Assembly: GCF_000972785.3 (NCBI RefSeq)
Contig: NZ_CP011520.2
Coordinates: forward strand, 1-64,000
Length of the DNA stretch: 64,000 nt
Reading direction: 5' to 3'
From: Pandoraea oxalativorans
GTDB lineage: Bacteria > Pseudomonadota > Gammaproteobacteria > Burkholderiales > Burkholderiaceae
Both the position numbers and the translations under genes were made by a program. Every line of letters starts with the position of its first letter. Position 1 is the stretch's first letter. The notes beneath the pieces are model-generated. The model was given only the letters and a program-made list of their open reading frames with translations, was not told where the DNA came from and did not search any database. Positions 26,376 to 36,349 of this stretch are shown one piece after another.

Positions 26376-26533
26376 CCCCTGTGTACACGATTGTGTCAGA
26401 CATTGCACGCGCGACAGGACAGGATGCCAGGCGGCCGGTCAGGGGGAGTAAGGATCTTTTCAGGCCGTCAGGACGAGCTGTGGTCTCAGCTCGCCGCTAA
26501 CGTACGTAAAAATCCGTTTCTTGAGGGCACCCC

Positions 26534-26671
26534 CAAGAGGCCGCACGCCTCGTCAACAGAGGGATGTATTCCGCCGTGAGCATGGCGAGCGCAGAACATG
26601 GGTTGCCTGAGCTAGACACGGCCTGGGATGGTACGGCAGCAGGGGAGGGGATGGCGTGGTCAGGCGCAGGC
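26534..26671. other. Flank between Tn3 end and YafQ gene
   Basis: 138 bases with no gene or recognisable element. Confidence 0.4.
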
Positions 26672-27001
26672 TTACGAGAAAAGCTCGGCGTGGGTGCCGC
26701 TGCGCACGAACACCACCAAGCCGCTCTTGCCCGCGTCGTCGAGTGTGTAGATCAGTAGGAAGTCGCCACCGATATGGCACTCACGATGGCCTGTCCAGTC
26801 CCCCGTGAGCGGGTGATCGAGCCATTCGGGCGGCAGTGGCCCGTCGTTGGCGATTAGCAGCGTCATGGCTTCTTTCAGTCGGTTCATGTCGTACCGACCG
26901 GAGTGAGACAGACGCTGCCAATCCTTGAGGAAGTCCCGGGTGTAATCCGAAGCGCGAGGCAGCTTCGCCCGCTTACTTGCGGTTGGCTTCTTCGAGGGCA
27001 T
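26672..27001 (-). CDS. yafQ: YafQ-family mRNA interferase toxin
   Basis: The 109-residue RelE-superfamily protein carries the YafQ family signatures DFLKDWQRLSHSGRYDMNRL, PLPPEWLDHPLTGDWTGHRECHIGGDFLLIY (with the His and Asp positions of YafQ) and LVVFVRSGTHAELFS. The C-terminal GTHAELF is the usual catalytic-His end (family: TGTHSDLF). It would cleave mRNA in translating ribosomes. It overlaps the upstream antitoxin by 29 bases. Confidence 0.9.
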   Translation of the reverse strand: MPSKKPTASKRAKLPRASDYTRDFLKDWQRLSHSGRYDMNRLKEAMTLLIANDGPLPPEWLDHPLTGDWTGHRECHIGGDFLLIYTLDDAGKSGLVVFVRSGTHAELFS

Positions 27002-27254
27002 TTAGCAACGCGTCAGCGGTGGCAAAGCGAGCGCGGCGGTTCTTGATAAGCTCGTCGGCCTCTGCAAGGGCGGCGCGGGTGGTGGCGTTGGGCGCCTTGA
27101 GCGCGAACGGCAATTCCTGGTCAGCGACAACACGGGTCAGGAACACGCGGATCGCATCGGAAACGGTCAGGCCCATCGCGGCCAGCGTTTCCGCCGCCTG
27201 CACCTTGATGTTCTCGTCCACGCGCACGTGAACCATAGTGGTGGTTGCCGCCAT
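26973..27254 (-). CDS. dinJ: RelB/DinJ-family antitoxin
   Basis: The 93-residue protein begins MAATTTMVHVRVDENIKVQAAETLAAMGLTVSDAIRVFL, the N-terminal RHH of RelB/DinJ antitoxins, followed by VVADQELPFALKAPNA and a toxin-binding helix. It neutralises YafQ and represses the operon through the palindrome 25 bases upstream of its start. Overlap with yafQ indicates coupled translation. Confidence 0.92.
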   Translation of the reverse strand: MAATTTMVHVRVDENIKVQAAETLAAMGLTVSDAIRVFLTRVVADQELPFALKAPNATTRAALAEADELIKNRRARFATADALLNALEEANRK

Positions 27255-27278
27255 GATGGACTCCTAGCGAGATGTGTT

Positions 27279-27295
27279 GAGATACATTGTATCTC
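27279..27295. promoter_or_regulatory. DinJ-type operator palindrome
   Basis: GAGATACA-T-TGTATCTC is a perfect 8-bp inverted repeat just upstream of dinJ. Its TTG-GATACAA-like composition is usual for RelB/DinJ autoregulatory operators. Confidence 0.75.
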
Positions 27296-27542
27296 ATGAC
27301 GCGGGCCATTTCAAGGCAAAGCCGCGGGATGGCCACTTCGACCCCCGCCACGCCCGAGCGGCCGAGGCAGGGCGTTCATGATAAAAAGCGTTCTCAGCTA
27401 ACGATTAACATTACTCCAAGCCGCGGTTCGACGCAGTTCTACGCGGCGGGCGCTACGGCATGCCGGATATCCGGGGCTTTCTGCCCGTATGGGGTCATGA
27501 GCGCCCTGCCGGTTTCACCGATCCCGCGAACGCGCTTCTCCG

Positions 27543-28727
27543 TTGCCACATGTTTTGGTCAGAATCCGCAAGCCCAGCGCGGCTGACGATGGTATCCATG
27601 GGTTTCGCTCCTGTATGTCCGAGGCCCTTTCGATGCACTTTTCGCAGCTCCCCCCGACGGGATCGGCCCCGACCACTGGATACGCCGGTCAAGTCCCGCG
27701 CGGGTGCGCCGAGGCGCTTGGCGCGATACTGGCTACGGTCGACTTCCGTCGTAAGGCAATGGTCAACGCCGCTCATGAGGGGCTGCAGGCGTCGGCGCTG
27801 ACGATCTTTCCCCCTGAGACCTTTGACGGCATGGATCCCGAGGGGGTCGGGCGCGCGCTCGCCTCCCTGATGCTGTGTGACTTCGCCGCGCAACGGAACC
27901 AGACGACACAGTGGATTGAGCCCGACCGCGACGACGTCCTCAGGACACTGGCCGTGCGTCTCACGCCCACTGGGCAGGAGGCGCTGCTGCAAAGCCTTGA
28001 GAACCGTCAGGGTGATAACGCGTTTTCCAACTACTTCGCCCACGCCGACGGCCAATACTTCGCGCAGGCCGACGCGTATTGTCTGGCTGGCCACTTGTAC
28101 TTCCAGCGGGCAGGCAGCCCCCTGTTGGCAGGGAGCATCGACAAGACGCCTGAGGACGCCAGTGCGCAGGCCGCCAGAGACTACTTGAAGGCAGCCGACC
28201 CAACCCAGCACCTGATGCTGGTTCCGCTGTCCCGGCTGCGCTCGGGCCGGTCCAGGCGCAACGTACGCACGACACCGCGCCTGTCGATTCCCAAGTTGGC
28301 CGCGGGTATTTCGCGCGTTAGCCTGCTGCAAAAACCTTACCGTGTTTGCCGCTGCCGACGGCAAGCCCTACGAAGTCGTCGCGGGCGATCGCCGCCTGAG
28401 CGCGTCAAAGCTGCTGGCGAAGAAAAAGCCCATCCCCGCCGATCACAAAGTGCCGTGCCTGCTCGTCGCCGATGCGTCGGCCCGTACCGTAAGCCTTGCC
28501 GAGAACGTGCAGCGCGAGGCCATGCACCCGGCCGACCAGTTCGTCGCCTTCGCCGCATTGGTTAAAGAAGGTCGTCCCGTGGAAGACATTGCCGCTGTTT
28601 TCGGCGTGTCCCCGCTGGTCGTGCAGCGACGCCTGAAACTCGCGAACGTCTCGCCGCGTTTGCTGGCCGACTACCGCAACGACTCGCCGGACGCGCCGAC
28701 GCTGGAGCAATTAATGGTGCTGCTTAG
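27543..28727 (+). pseudogene. ParB-like protein with unknown N-terminal region, frameshifted and cut by IS
   Basis: The first frame (27543 on; ATG at 27615 is a possible start) encodes about 200 unrecognised residues (AHEGLQASALTIFPPETFDGMDPEGVGRAL, FSNYFAHADGQYFAQADAYCLAGH). It then enters a ParB N-domain: DYLKAADPTQHLMLVPLSRL. In a run of five A near 28332 the frame shifts; the ParB domain continues in the next frame with KPYEVVAGDRRLSASKLL, VSLAENVQREAMHPADQ and the HTH VEDIAAVFGVSPLVVQRRL. It breaks at 28727, where IS701 is inserted. No C-terminal part was found beyond the IS cluster. Not the same as the parB at 8998. Confidence 0.75.
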
Positions 28728-30108
28728 TACTACAGCCGTAGATTGTGGAGGGGCTGGAAACACCCACGCCGCCTGTAGTGGCAGACTTGGGCACGAAGTT
28801 GATGGCGCCGCCGCCATGCTGACCAGCCCAAAATATGTCCAATCGAATGGATTCCATGCCAAAGCAATCTTGATAGCAGACGGCGCAACTCCGGTACGCT
28901 CAGCGCAATCATGTCTTCAGGATTTTTTTTTGACTTTGCTGCGAAGCACCACAAGCACCGCGTGAGCCAGTAGCGACAAGGTGATGTGCCGATACCATCC
29001 GTGCCATTTGCGCACTTCGTAGTGGTCCAGGCCGCATTCCCCCTTGGTAGCTTCGAAGCCGATTTCGATTTCCCATCGTCGGCCAGCAACCCGAACCAAC
29101 GTCTGCCGTGTTGCCTTTCGGCGCGGTGCATAAACCACGTAAAAAGCGTACTCAGGCGTTTCGTCAAGCGAGCGTCGAACCAATAAATAGTGGCCCCAGC
29201 GCTTTTCCTCGGCACTCATCTGCAAACGCCACAAGGGGACAAGTGCCCAGTCATACAAACGCTCACCTTTGGCTCCTTGACCCGCAGACAGTCGCTTCCA
29301 GGCCCGTGTCGGTTGAGCCCGAGCAATGGCGTCGGCACGTACGTATCTGGGTCCTTGCCACCAGAGCGGCTCATCCTTTGCCACCGCAAGTATGAACGCT
29401 TGATCACGGGATTCCAGCCATACCCGCAGACGCCGATCTCCCCCGTAGACCGCGTCCGCGGTCACCCAACGACACGGCAGGCCAGCATCCAACGCACGCT
29501 CGATCATGCGCCGCGCAATTTGCGGTTTGGTTGAAAACTCAACCGATGCAGGAATTCCAGCGCCATGCCTGCGTGCTGCATCCTCTGCCCATTCCTGAGG
29601 AAGATACAACTCCCGGTCGATAAACGCCGAGCCGCCATGACCGGCGTAATTCAAGAACACCCCAATCTGACTGTTCTCGATGCGTCCGGCGGTGCCGCTG
29701 TACTGTCGTTTCACCCCGGCCGAATGCTGCCCCTTCTTGATAAAGCCCGTTTCATCGACGATCAATACGGCCTCTGGATCGCCAATATGCTCTATGACAT
29801 ACTCACGCAGAACATCTCTGGCTTCATCAGCATCCCATTGCGCCCGCTCCAGCAGGTGCTGCACACCATCTGGGGTTGCTTCTCCGATGAACTCCGCCAA
29901 CTGCCATCCGTTCTTTCGTTCTACGCCGCTAAGCAACCCCTTCAGGTACGCCAACGATCGCGCCCTGGGTTCTGGGCGCTTGAATAGCGTTGCGAGGCGA
30001 CTGTGTGCACTCTCCAGTTCTCGTTGCCACTGTCTTGCCTTAGAAACCATTCTGTCCACGAGCTTTTTTGTTGACGAAATTCTACCTTAATAATCTACGG
30101 CTGTAGTA
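28728..30108 (-). mobile_element. IS701-family element with TTAG target duplication
   Basis: The terminal inverted repeat TACTACAGCCGTAGATT occurs at 28728 and, as complement, ends at 30108. The 4-bp direct repeat TTAG occurs at 28724-28727 and 30109-30112; IS701 elements characteristically duplicate a 4-bp TAG-containing target. It encodes one transposase. Confidence 0.92.
28917..30059 (-). CDS. IS701-family transposase
   Basis: The 380-residue DDE enzyme has the IS701 blocks EAVLIVDETGFIKKGQHSAGV (first Asp), GRIENSQIGVFLNYA, CRWVTADAVYGGDRRLRVWL (second Asp) and the C-terminal WEIEIGFEATKGECGLDHYEVRKW (Glu). Translation may begin at the internal ATG (30050, MVSKARQW), which fits the family. 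Length is normal and the frame open; probably active. Confidence 0.9.
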   Translation of the reverse strand: MDRMVSKARQWQRELESAHSRLATLFKRPEPRARSLAYLKGLLSGVERKNGWQLAEFIGEATPDGVQHLLERAQWDADEARDVLREYVIEHIGDPEAVLIVDETGFIKKGQHSAGVKRQYSGTAGRIENSQIGVFLNYAGHGGSAFIDRELYLPQEWAEDAARRHGAGIPASVEFSTKPQIARRMIERALDAGLPCRWVTADAVYGGDRRLRVWLESRDQAFILAVAKDEPLWWQGPRYVRADAIARAQPTRAWKRLSAGQGAKGERLYDWALVPLWRLQMSAEEKRWGHYLLVRRSLDETPEYAFYVVYAPRRKATRQTLVRVAGRRWEIEIGFEATKGECGLDHYEVRKWHGWYRHITLSLLAHAVLVVLRSKVKKKS

Positions 30109-30115
30109 TTAGCAC

Positions 30116-31044
30116 TTATCCGTAAATAAAGGTATACTTCGTTCGGAGCCGCAAGCGAGTGCGGCGTTGGAGCGAAGGCTTGACCAAGAAGCGAGTCGAA
30201 TCGTGGGAGGTGACCGCTGAGTTCTGGCAGCGGGTGGAGCCACTGATTCCGCAACGTGCGCCCTCACCAGAGAAAAAGTACCTGCGCAGGCCGGGCGCGG
30301 GACGACCGCCGGAGCCGGCTCGCCAGGTGTTTGAAGCCATTGTGTATGTACTGCGCACGGGCTGCCAATGGAAGGCGTTGCCGAAAGAGCGTTTTGGTAG
30401 TGCCAGCGCCATCCACAAACGCTTTCTCGAATGGGAGGCAGCGGGCTTCTTCGCGGCACTGTGGGAGGCGGGCCTGGCCGAATACGACGAGATGGAGGGC
30501 ATCGCCTGGCGCTGGCAACGCGTCGACGGGGCGATGATGAAGGCTCCCCTGGCACAAGAAGCTGTCGGCCCGAACCCGACGGATCGGGGAAAAAAATGGA
30601 AGCAAACGCCATCTTCTGGTCGACGGGCGTGGCGTCCCGTTGTCGCTCATCGTCACCGGGGCCAACGTCAATGACGGCAAGCGACTCGATGAGGTCCTCG
30701 GCGCCATCATGGTCAAGCGCCCGAATCCCCCGCATCGTCGCAGCAAGCACCTGTGCGCGGATGCAGGTTACCGAAGCGCCGAGTGTCTTCGCATCATCGA
30801 CGAGCACGATTACATTCCCCATGTCGTCGATCGTCGGAAGGAGGCCGACCTCAAGCGGCGCGATCCGAACAAAAAGGCCAGGCGCTGGGTGGTTGAAGTC
30901 TGTCATAGCTGGTTCAACCGCTTTCGCAAACTGCTCGTCCGATACGAAAAACTCGAACACAGTTTCGTCGCTCTAAACCATCTTGCCGCCGCCATCATCG
31001 CCTTCCGCAAGGTGCCGCTGAGCGTCAACATAATTTACGGATAA
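30116..31044 (+). mobile_element. IS5-family element (IS427-like group)
   Basis: TTATCCGTAAAT at 30116-30127 and its complement at 31033-31044 are the outer inverted repeats; the transposase stop codon lies in the right repeat. Only 3 bases separate its left end from the IS701 duplication at 30109-30112. No clear target duplication was identified. Confidence 0.78.
30159..31044 (+). pseudogene. IS5-family transposase with frame break at an A7 run
   Basis: The first frame (30159-) contains FWQRVEPLIPQRAP, RQVFEAIVYVLRTGCQWKALP and WQRVDGAMMKAPLAQEAVGPNPTDRG. At seven A residues (30590-30596) homology continues in a different frame: GSKRHLLVDGRGVPLSL, then LIVTGANVNDGKRLDEVL, HLCADAGYRSAEC and HSWFNRFRKLLVRYEK, to 31044. 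The shift is +1 (or -2), and one added A would give a continuous frame, so a lost base is more likely here than the -1 programmed shift known for IS427-like elements. Confidence 0.75.
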
Positions 31045-31056
31045 ATTCTTAGCTCA

Positions 31057-31076
31057 CCCGGCTTCGGCCGGGTTTT
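31057..31076 (+). terminator. Rho-independent terminator
   Basis: CCCGGC-TTCG-GCCGGG followed by TTTT: a 6-bp GC stem with a stable UUCG loop. It lies just right of the IS5 element; the gene it once served is not visible. Confidence 0.8.
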
Positions 31077-31080
31077 AATA

Positions 31081-31403
31081 GGATGGTCAGCCCGTTCCCC
31101 ATTCAGAGGACTACGCTGAGTGGGGTCGCGAGTGGCAACACGTTGTTCGGGTCCCATCCAGCACGCAGCTATGGCGATGCTCGGTCTGACACACACGGTA
31201 GACCTCGCAGTAGCGCTCCACGAAACGCCTTGACAGTACCAGCTTATCAATGTATTGTCGGCGCTGAAAGATTCAAGAAGCTCGATTGCTGATCATCATT
31301 TTTCTGCGTCCTCTCCTCTGCGCGGTATTCGCTGTCCTCTCCTCCTCCTTGAAATTTTTTGCGCTCCGCAACGAGCTTATTACGTTTATTTCAAGGAATT
31401 GTC
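31081..31403. other. Region upstream of the cold-shock gene
   Basis: About 320 bases with no gene. The 3-prime part (31290-31400) is pyrimidine-rich (TCCTCTCCTCTG, TCCTCTCCTCCTCCTTG) and forms a long leader to the cold-shock gene, as cspA-type genes have. A faint minus-strand frame near 31140-31250 was not identified. Confidence 0.45.
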
Positions 31404-31607
31404 ATGGAAACCGGTACTGTTAAGTGGTTCAACGATAGCAAGGGCTTTGGCTTCATTACGCCGGATGCAGGCGGCGACGATCTGTTCGCTCACTTCTCCG
31501 AAGTTCGAGGCGAGGGTTTCAAAACGCTCGCAGAGAATCAGAAGGTGAGGTACGAGACCAAGCGTGGCCCGAAGGGTTTGCAGGCAGCAAATATCAGCCC
31601 GCAATAA
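31404..31607 (+). CDS. cspA: Cold-shock protein CspA family
   Basis: This 67-residue single cold-shock domain reads [20 protein letters not shown], with RNP1 (KGFGFITP) and RNP2 (DLFAHFSEV). It binds single-stranded RNA/DNA as an RNA chaperone. The ATG at 31404 is chosen because the family starts at [14 protein letters not shown] lies 10 bases upstream. A long pyrimidine-rich leader and a strong terminator flank it, making it a monocistronic unit that is unusual between IS elements. Confidence 0.95.
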   Translation: METGTVKWFNDSKGFGFITPDAGGDDLFAHFSEVRGEGFKTLAENQKVRYETKRGPKGLQAANISPQ

Positions 31608-31615
31608 AGTAATTC

Positions 31616-31638
31616 AAGGGCCGGTACACCGGCCCTTT
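31616..31638 (+). terminator. Terminator of the cold-shock gene
   Basis: AAGGGCCGGT and ACCGGCCCTT form a 10-bp perfect stem followed by TTT, starting 9 bases after the cspA stop. Confidence 0.85.
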
Positions 31639-31895
31639 GCTTGAATCGCATCCTCGCGGAGCTTTGCGCTCCCGATCTGATCGCACCGTTTCAAGGTGCG
31701 CATCGTTTGTCGTCTCGACACGATTCCTCTCTCGCTCCCACTTCGTAGTTATCCATTTGTATGGTGCTAAATGCCATGCAAGTCTCTCGCTTATCGCTTA
31801 TGAAAAATAATAGGTTCATCGCGCAATAGCGTGGAGGGATTTGACAAGTTTTCGTACTCTTGATGGCAGGAATTTGCCATCAGGAGTGCGTGGAG

Positions 31896-32489
31896 ATGCT
31901 GGATCGCAAGCTGCTGGAGTCGCTGGGAGGCTGGCAGGGCTATGCCGTCGAACGCGTGGAGTGGCCCGAGGGCACAGGGCGCACGCTGTCGATCTATTTG
32001 AAGCCAACCGCCAAGGTGATGCTGTGCGAGCAGTGCGGCGCACGATGTCGCCAGGTCCATGAGACCACGGTGCGCCGGGTGCGAGATCTGCCGTTATTTG
32101 AGTACCGGGTTGTTCTTCATGTTCCACGCCGGCGCTTGTTGTGTGAGCAATGCGGTGGCCCGCGCCTGGAGCGGCTTACTTGGCTGGGTCGCTACCAGCG
32201 GGTGACGGATCGGCTTGCGGCGGCCTGCAGCCAATTGCTGCAATCGAGCAACGTGCAGGCGGTGGCGAGGTTCTTCGAGCTGGGTTGGCATACCGTCAAG
32301 ACGCTGGACAAGGCCCGGCTCCGAGCGTCAGTGCGCGAACCGGATTGGTCCAGGATCGAGTATTTAGCGATGGACGAGTTCGCCCTGCATAAAGGGCATC
32401 GGTACGCGACGGTAGTCGTCGATCCGATCAGCAGGCAGGTGCTGTGGATCGGCCCAGGACGCTCACGCGAGACGGCTCGGGCGTGTTGA
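31896..32489 (+). pseudogene. ISL3-family transposase, C-terminally truncated
   Basis: From MLDRKLLESLGGW the frame shows the ISL3 N-terminal zinc-binding region (LCEQCGARC, LLCEQCGGPRLE), an HTH (SNVQAVARFFELGWHTVKTL) and the start of the DDE domain (IEYLAMDEFALHKGHRYATVVVDP, GPGRSRETAR). It ends at about 32484, where TGTTGATGTGCACC and CTGACCC (IS21-end-like) begin, so about half the enzyme is missing. Confidence 0.85.
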
Positions 32490-33141
32490 TGTGCACCAAG
32501 AACTGACCCTTGGGGGATGCGGCTATTTTCTTGGACTGTTTTACGTCGTTAACCCGAGGCTTTCACGGTACTCGATGGGGCTGAGATAGCCAAGGGAGCC
32601 CTTGATCCGCTTTTCGTTGTACCAGCGAATGTAGGCGTTCAGTGCCTCTACGAATTGCACGATGGTCGTCGAACGCCAGTCCCCTGGATAGAACATTTCG
32701 GTCTTCAGCCTTCCGAAGAATCCCTCACAGGCCGCATTGTCTGGTGAGCAGGCTTTACGCGACATGGATCGGATCAGATTAGCCTTTGCAACTCGCGATA
32801 GCCAGCCAGGCCAACGGTAGTGGCCACCCCGATCGGAATGTACGATCGGCTTCTCATCGTCCTCGGTCACGGTCTCGATAGCCGCATCTAACATGGTATT
32901 CACGAGCTCGGCGTCGGGGCTTGTGCCAATCGACCAACTGACTACCATGCCATCGAAGCAGTCGATCATCGGCGATAGATATACCTTCCCGGCCGGGATC
33001 TGGAACTCGGAGATATCCGTCAGCCACTTTTCGTTGGGGGCGGTAGCTGGAGCGGCCCCATGAAACACCGGACACAGCGACCCACTTACAATAACGGGTA
33101 GGCATAAGACTGTGTTTTTGACTAACACCAAGCAGGAAGTG

Positions 33142-33507
33142 ATGGAAGTGTTGACGGGCCCAGAGCGCCGGCGTCGCTGGACGGCGGAGCAGAAACTGTC
33201 GATGGTTCGCGAGAGTTTCGAACCGGGAAAATCGGTTTCAATGGTCGCGCGCCATTACGGCGTGAACCCGAACCAGCTATTCCACTGGCGCAAGCTGTAC
33301 CAGGACGGTAGCCTGTCAGCGGTCAAGGCTGGCGAAGAAGTGGTTCCGGCATCGGAGTTGGCTGATGCGCTCAAGCAGATTCGCGAGCTGCAACGGATGC
33401 TCGGCAAAAAAACAATGGAGAACGAGATTCTCCGGGAAGCAGTTGAATACAGCCGAGCAAAAAAATGGATAGCGCACTCGCCCTTGCTGCCGGAGGACGG
33501 CCAGTGA
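33142..33507 (+). CDS. IS2-like OrfA
   Basis: From the ATG at 33142 ([19 protein letters not shown]) the 121-residue protein has the IS2 OrfA HTH ([20 protein letters not shown]) and a leucine-zipper-like [29 protein letters not shown]. Its end overlaps orfB by 43 bases, where IS2-type elements make OrfAB by -1 frameshifting; A-rich slippery sequence (AAAAAAATGG) lies in the overlap. Confidence 0.88.
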   Translation: MEVLTGPERRRRWTAEQKLSMVRESFEPGKSVSMVARHYGVNPNQLFHWRKLYQDGSLSAVKAGEEVVPASELADALKQIRELQRMLGKKTMENEILREAVEYSRAKKWIAHSPLLPEDGQ

Positions 33508-34352
33508 AACTGGTCTGTGAAGTTCTCGGCGTGTCGCGCTCGAACGTATCGGCACGACTGTCGCGTCCGGCGACGTGGCGCGATGGCCGGCAATCAAGGC
33601 CGACCGACGACGAAACTGTAGTCGAGGAAATCCGCCGTGTCGTCGGCGATTTGCCCAGCTATGGCTACCGGCGGGTTTGGGGCACGTTGCGCAACGAGCG
33701 CGTTGCAGTTGGACTGGCGCCGTTCAATGCCAAGCGCATTTATCGCATCATGCGAACGCATGGGCTGCTGACGCAGCGCCGACCGATTGCGCCGCGAGCC
33801 CACCGTCGACATGATGGCAAAGTGGCCGTCGCGCGCAGCAATCAGCGATGGTGCTCGGACGGCTTCGAGTTCCGCTGCGACAACGGCGAGCCGCTGCGTG
33901 TGACGTTTGCGCTGGATTGCTGCGACCGAGAAGCGATGAGCTGGGCGGCGACGACAGCAGGCCACAGCGGCGACATTGTGCGCGACGTGATGCTGGCCGC
34001 AGTGGAAAATCGGTTCGGCAACGAGGTGCATACGCCGTCCGAAATCGAGTGGCTGAGCGACAATGGTTCGGGCTATACGGCTGACGATACGCGCCGGTTT
34101 GCGATGAACATCGGACTAAAGCCATTGACCACGCCCGTGTGCAGTCCGCAAAGTAACGGCATGGCCGAGAGCTTCGTGAAAACGATGAAGCGCGACTACG
34201 TCGCCTTCATGCCGAAGCCGGATGCTGCAACCGCTGCTCACAATCTGGCCATTGCATTTGAGCATTACAACGAGAAGCACCCCCATAGCGCGCTGAAATA
34301 CCGCTCGCCTCGCGAGTTCCGGCGCTCGATGGATTCAGCAACCTTAGTGTGA
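33465..34352 (+). CDS. IS2-like OrfB transposase
   Basis: The 295-residue rve-type transposase contains [60 protein letters not shown] (first Asp), [19 protein letters not shown] (second Asp) and [16 protein letters not shown] (Glu), then [19 protein letters not shown]. Full length; probably active with orfA. Confidence 0.9.
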   Translation: MDSALALAAGGRPVKLVCEVLGVSRSNVSARLSRPATWRDGRQSRPTDDETVVEEIRRVVGDLPSYGYRRVWGTLRNERVAVGLAPFNAKRIYRIMRTHGLLTQRRPIAPRAHRRHDGKVAVARSNQRWCSDGFEFRCDNGEPLRVTFALDCCDREAMSWAATTAGHSGDIVRDVMLAAVENRFGNEVHTPSEIEWLSDNGSGYTADDTRRFAMNIGLKPLTTPVCSPQSNGMAESFVKTMKRDYVAFMPKPDAATAAHNLAIAFEHYNEKHPHSALKYRSPREFRRSMDSATLV

Positions 34353-34383
34353 TGGTGTGTCCGGTTTTACAGGGTCAACTCCA

Positions 34384-35222
34384 GTAGCGTGGAAATCGCG
34401 ATTGATGATGTTATCTGGGGCAGGGCTAATTTCCCCGACATAAGAACGATATCGGCGCCGCTTGGGCCTCGCCGCGTAGAGGCCGCCTTGTTTCATGAGG
34501 CGACGCACGACTTTCTCCGATAGAAACACGCGTTGTCTGCTGAGCGCTGCCTGCACCCGACGATAGCCGTAGGATCGGTGATTGTCCTCGAAGATTTCCG
34601 CAACGGTACGACGAACTTCGGCATATTTGTCGGCAACCCGCATGGGCGACCGATGGTAGAAATAGGAGCTGCGCGCCAAGTCCAGCTGCTCAAGCAGCTC
34701 AGCCAAAACGTACTGCTCTCTCAGGGCGTCAACCAGCGTCGTCTTCTCCCGGTTGCTCAGGAGTTGCAGGTCGACGCCCAGGTCTTTTTTTAGGAGTTCA
34801 TTCGCCTTCTTCAACAGGTCCTGTTCAAGCTGCAGATTGCGAATTTTGCGCTGGAGCGCTTCGACCTGCCGTTCCAGTTCGTCCCGATCTGTCTCTGCGG
34901 GCGAGCCTTTGTCGCGTTTCATGGATGCAGGAGCCTCTCGGCCGAGTAACTGGTTCTTCCAGTTGTACAGCGTCACCCTGTCGACGTCCAGCTTTCGGGC
35001 CACCGCCTCTGCACTTCCTTCCCGTGTGCACAGTTCGTACACCGCAGCCTGCTTGGACACCAATGAAGCAGTTGGTCGACCGGCCTTGCCAACCACGCAT
35101 TTCCTGGTTTCCGGATAGCGCTCGCGAACCCACTCCGTTAGTATCTGGCGACAGGGATAGCCCAATGTCCTGAGGGTGAAGGCGAAGCAGCGCCCGTGGT
35201 TGACGTAATGCTCGAGTGCTAC
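34384..35222 (-). other. Middle segment of IS-C copy 1 between the two insertions
   Basis: This 839-bp piece encodes the central part of the IS-C transposase described in the pseudogene entry; it has no other gene. Confidence 0.8.
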
Positions 35223-35261
35223 GGTAATGCCCCCGTTTTCCACGGTCAGCAGAAGTAGAAA

Positions 35262-36062
35262 CTAAGCGACCATGGCAAGCCGCTGCTTCGGGGTAAAACC
35301 GCCCAATGCCATATTCGGGCGCTCGTGATTGTAAATCCACATCCAGTCGGCCGCCGCTTCGCGAACCTGCTCCAGGTCCTCCCACAGGTACTGCGACAGC
35401 CATTCGTATCGCGCAGTCCGGTTGAACCGTTCGATATACGCATTCTGCTGCGGCTTGCCCGGCTCGATGTATTCCAGCCGGATGCCTTGCTTCTGCGTCC
35501 ATGTCACGATGGCCGCACTCAAATATTCCGGGCCGTTGTCGCACCGGATGACCTTCGGCTTGCCTCGCCATTCCATATGCTGCTTCAGCGTGCGAATCAC
35601 CCGCTCGGATGGCAACGAGAAATCCACCTCGATGCCCAGCGCCTCGCGGTTGAAATCATCAATCACGTTCAGCGTCCGGATACTGCGCCCGTCAACCAGT
35701 TGGTCATGCATGAAGTCCATCGACCACACTTCATTGATGGCCTCCGGTACCGATAGCGGCTGCGGCGTTTCGCGCACCAGCCGCTTTTTCGGCTTGATGC
35801 GCAGGTTCAGCTCCAGCTCCCGGTAAATCCGGTAAATGCGCTTGTGGTTCCAGCCGAATCCCTTCACATTACGCAGGTAGAAGTAGCACAGCAGAAAACC
35901 CCAGTTGCGATGGCAGCCCGTAATACGCAGTAGCCAGTCGGCAATCTCTTCGTTCTCCGTGTTCAACTTCGCCGCGTACCGGTAGCACGACTCGCTGATG
36001 CCGAGCACCGCGCACGCCACACGAATTGACACGCGCCGCTGTTGCACAACTTGCTTTGCCAT
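35262..36062 (-). CDS. IS407-like OrfB transposase
   Basis: The 266-residue protein contains [82 protein letters not shown] (first Asp), [14 protein letters not shown] (second Asp) and [19 protein letters not shown] (Glu), ending [13 protein letters not shown]: all rve landmarks of the IS51/IS407 group. It lies 20 bases after orfA and is probably made as an OrfAB fusion. Confidence 0.9.
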   Translation of the reverse strand: MAKQVVQQRRVSIRVACAVLGISESCYRYAAKLNTENEEIADWLLRITGCHRNWGFLLCYFYLRNVKGFGWNHKRIYRIYRELELNLRIKPKKRLVRETPQPLSVPEAINEVWSMDFMHDQLVDGRSIRTLNVIDDFNREALGIEVDFSLPSERVIRTLKQHMEWRGKPKVIRCDNGPEYLSAAIVTWTQKQGIRLEYIEPGKPQQNAYIERFNRTARYEWLSQYLWEDLEQVREAAADWMWIYNHERPNMALGGFTPKQRLAMVA

Positions 36063-36082
36063 CTCGCGCCGACGAGATGGCT

Positions 36083-36349
36083 TCAGAACTTTTTTTGCAG
36101 GGCCTCCGAGGCAATCTCAGCCTTGAGCTTCTCCTCGATGTACATCTTGCGAAGCCGGGTATTCTCCGCCTCCAGCTCCTTCATGCGCGACATCATCGAC
36201 GCGTCCATGCCGCCGTACTTCGAGCGCCACTTATAAAACGTTGCCGAACTGATGCCCAGTTCTCGGCACAGCTCCGGCACCGCCAGCCCAGCCTCCGCGC
36301 GCTTGAGCGCCTCCAGTATCTGGCTGTCCGTGAATCTCGACTTCTTCAT
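36083..36349 (-). CDS. IS407-like OrfA
   Basis: The 88-residue protein begins [21 protein letters not shown], the invariant start of IS407-group OrfA. It continues with an HTH ([24 protein letters not shown]) and a helix for dimerisation ([21 protein letters not shown]). It is the DNA-binding part of the transposase. Confidence 0.92.
   Translation of the reverse strand: MKKSRFTDSQILEALKRAEAGLAVPELCRELGISSATFYKWRSKYGGMDASMMSRMKELEAENTRLRKMYIEEKLKAEIASEALQKKF

Larger units (their letters stand above)
20197..26533. mobile_element. Tn3-family transposon carrying small heat-shock genes and a tRNA
   Basis: 38-bp terminal inverted repeats bound the unit. The left begins GGGGTGCCCTCAAGAAACGG at 20197; the complement of the right end (26533 inward) begins identically, and both continue GATTTTT and then CGTACG. 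Inside are tnpA (frameshifted), tnpR, a putative res region, one hypothetical gene, three Hsp20 genes and tRNA-Lys. The 5-bp flanks (20192-20196 and 26534-26538) do not match, so no target duplication remains. This may reflect deletion or recombination after insertion. Confidence 0.88.
33048..34383 (+). mobile_element. IS2-like element with 5-bp target duplication
   Basis: The left end TGGAGCGGCCCCATG-CACCGGACAC and the complement of the right end TGGAGTTGACCCTGT-ACCGGACAC resemble IS2 termini. Direct repeat GTAGC at 33043-33047 and 34384-34388. Both ORFs are open. Confidence 0.9.

Noticed and set aside
20192..26538. Five-base target duplication of the Tn3 transposon
   Set aside because: The flanking pentamers differ (GCGTA-like and CAAGA-like), so no duplication can be claimed although the inverted repeats are clear.
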